Assembly (NCBI GenBank): GCA_963817855.1
Contig: CAWFQA010000001.1
Span: 1-64,000, forward strand
Direction: 5' to 3'
DNA: 64,000 bases
Origin: JAKAAZ01 sp963817855
Lineage (GTDB): Bacteria > Acidobacteriota > Terriglobia > Terriglobales > Acidobacteriaceae
Positions 63,431 to 64,000 of this stretch are shown piece after piece (the stretch's first letter is position 1; each line of letters opens with the position of its first letter). Both the position numbers and the translations under genes were made by a program. The notes under the pieces were generated by a model that was given only the letters and a program-made list of their open reading frames with translations, searched no databases and had not been told where the DNA came from.

Positions 63431-64000
63431 CTAGACGTTGACGGCTACGTCGGTTGACGGCTGCATGAAGTCGAGGGCGCGGATGAGGTACTGCTTCATC
63501 TCTCTGCGGGGAACGACGGCGTCGAGCATTCCGTGTTCCAGCAAAAATTCCGATCGCTGAAAACCCTCCGGCAATTTCTGGCGAATGGTTTGCTCAATCA
63601 CGCGCGGACCGGCAAAACCGATCAGCGCATCGGGCTCGGCGACGTTGAGATCCCCGAGCATGGCGAAGCTGGCGGTGACGCCGCCGAAGGTTGGATCGGT
63701 GAGCACAGAGATGTAAGGGATTTTCGCATCGTCCATCAGCGCCAGACGCGCGGAAATCTTCGGCAACTGCATCAGGCTGACGATGCCCTCCATCATGCGA
63801 GCGCCACCCGATGTGGCGACGATGATGAGCGGATGGCGGGTTTCAAGCGAATGGTCGGCGGCGCGGCTGATGGTTTCTCCGACGACAGCGCCCATGCTGC
63901 CGCCAATGAAGGCATACTCCATCGCACTCAGGACGACGGGATGATGCCCCATGTTGCCGAGCGCGGTCAGGATGGCGTCATTCATTCCGGTATCGCGCCG
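63431..64000 (-). CDS. accD: Acetyl-CoA carboxylase carboxyltransferase subunit beta (5' end outside window)
   Basis: The frame is open to the window edge; the N-terminal zinc ribbon lies outside. Visible: TGMNDAILTALGNMGHHPVVLSAMEYAFIGGSMGAVVGETI, LIIVATSGGARMMEGIVSLMQL (the oxyanion GG region), VLTDPTFGGVTASFAMLGD, and IGFAGPRVIEQTIRQKLPEGFQRSEFLLEHGMLDAVVPR, all standard AccD. It transfers carboxyl to acetyl-CoA in fatty-acid synthesis with AccA. It often precedes folC; here a 6.5-kb + strand block separates them. Confidence 0.95.
   Translation of the reverse strand, partial: RRDTGMNDAILTALGNMGHHPVVLSAMEYAFIGGSMGAVVGETISRAADHSLETRHPLIIVATSGGARMMEGIVSLMQLPKISARLALMDDAKIPYISVLTDPTFGGVTASFAMLGDLNVAEPDALIGFAGPRVIEQTIRQKLPEGFQRSEFLLEHGMLDAVVPRREMKQYLIRALDFMQPSTDVAVNV

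Overview
The window is a gene-dense bacterial chromosome segment of moderately high GC. The gene families suggest an acidobacterium, probably class Terriglobia: paired DUF3300-DUF2950 secreted proteins, several pro-kumamolisin S53 peptidases, a WXXGXW-repeat lipoprotein, a DcaP-like porin and many short hairpin repeats in the gaps. This placement rests on gene content only. I see no rRNA, tRNA, CRISPR array, transposase, integrase or phage genes.

Region 1 (1-27.3 kb). Two DUF3300-DUF2950 gene pairs on the + strand (1-1774 and 24762-27268) lie on either side of a ten-gene minus-strand block (2668-24250); a potassium channel also lies inside the left pair. In transcription order the block holds a GH63-type glucosidase, a DcaP-like porin, an Orn/Lys/Arg-type PLP decarboxylase, an aspartate:alanine antiporter (AspT), aspartate 4-decarboxylase (AspD), a second AspT, a tripartite RND efflux system, polyphosphate kinase 2 and a SulP anion transporter. 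I read this as an acid-stress or proton-motive-force module, similar in logic to the E. coli acid fitness island but built on aspartate rather than glutamate. Much of 5.3-9.9 kb and 13.2-19.6 kb is broken by roughly forty single-base frame changes, mostly insertions. The protein pieces between them join into full-length, motif-complete proteins, so sequence error is more likely than gene death.

Region 2 (27.4-49.1 kb). Housekeeping and accessory genes: a deoxyribonucleotidase-like HAD protein with a zinc-ribbon coiled-coil protein, an S9 dipeptidyl peptidase, a metallo-beta-lactamase-fold hydrolase, two S53 peptidases, a HigBA toxin-antitoxin pair bracketed by a decayed copy of the pccB 3' end, the acyl-CoA carboxylase beta subunit, a Y-family polymerase, a WXXGXW-repeat lipoprotein with a 36-residue tandem repeat, a GH3 glycosidase, and the gatC-gatA-pyrF operon.

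Region 3 (49.5-57 kb). HU, then a minus-strand core cluster folC-plsC-GATase-rsmG-parA-parB-methyltransferase. Two perfect parS sites lie between rsmG and parA.

Region 4 (57-64 kb). A + strand block (frameshifted Tat-exported metallophosphoesterase, LarA-like protein, a small membrane protein, two secreted proteins with near-duplicate leaders, an APC permease) lies between folC and accD on the minus strand. A family of short hairpins with a constant GGGTGCCC-type end clusters at its left edge.
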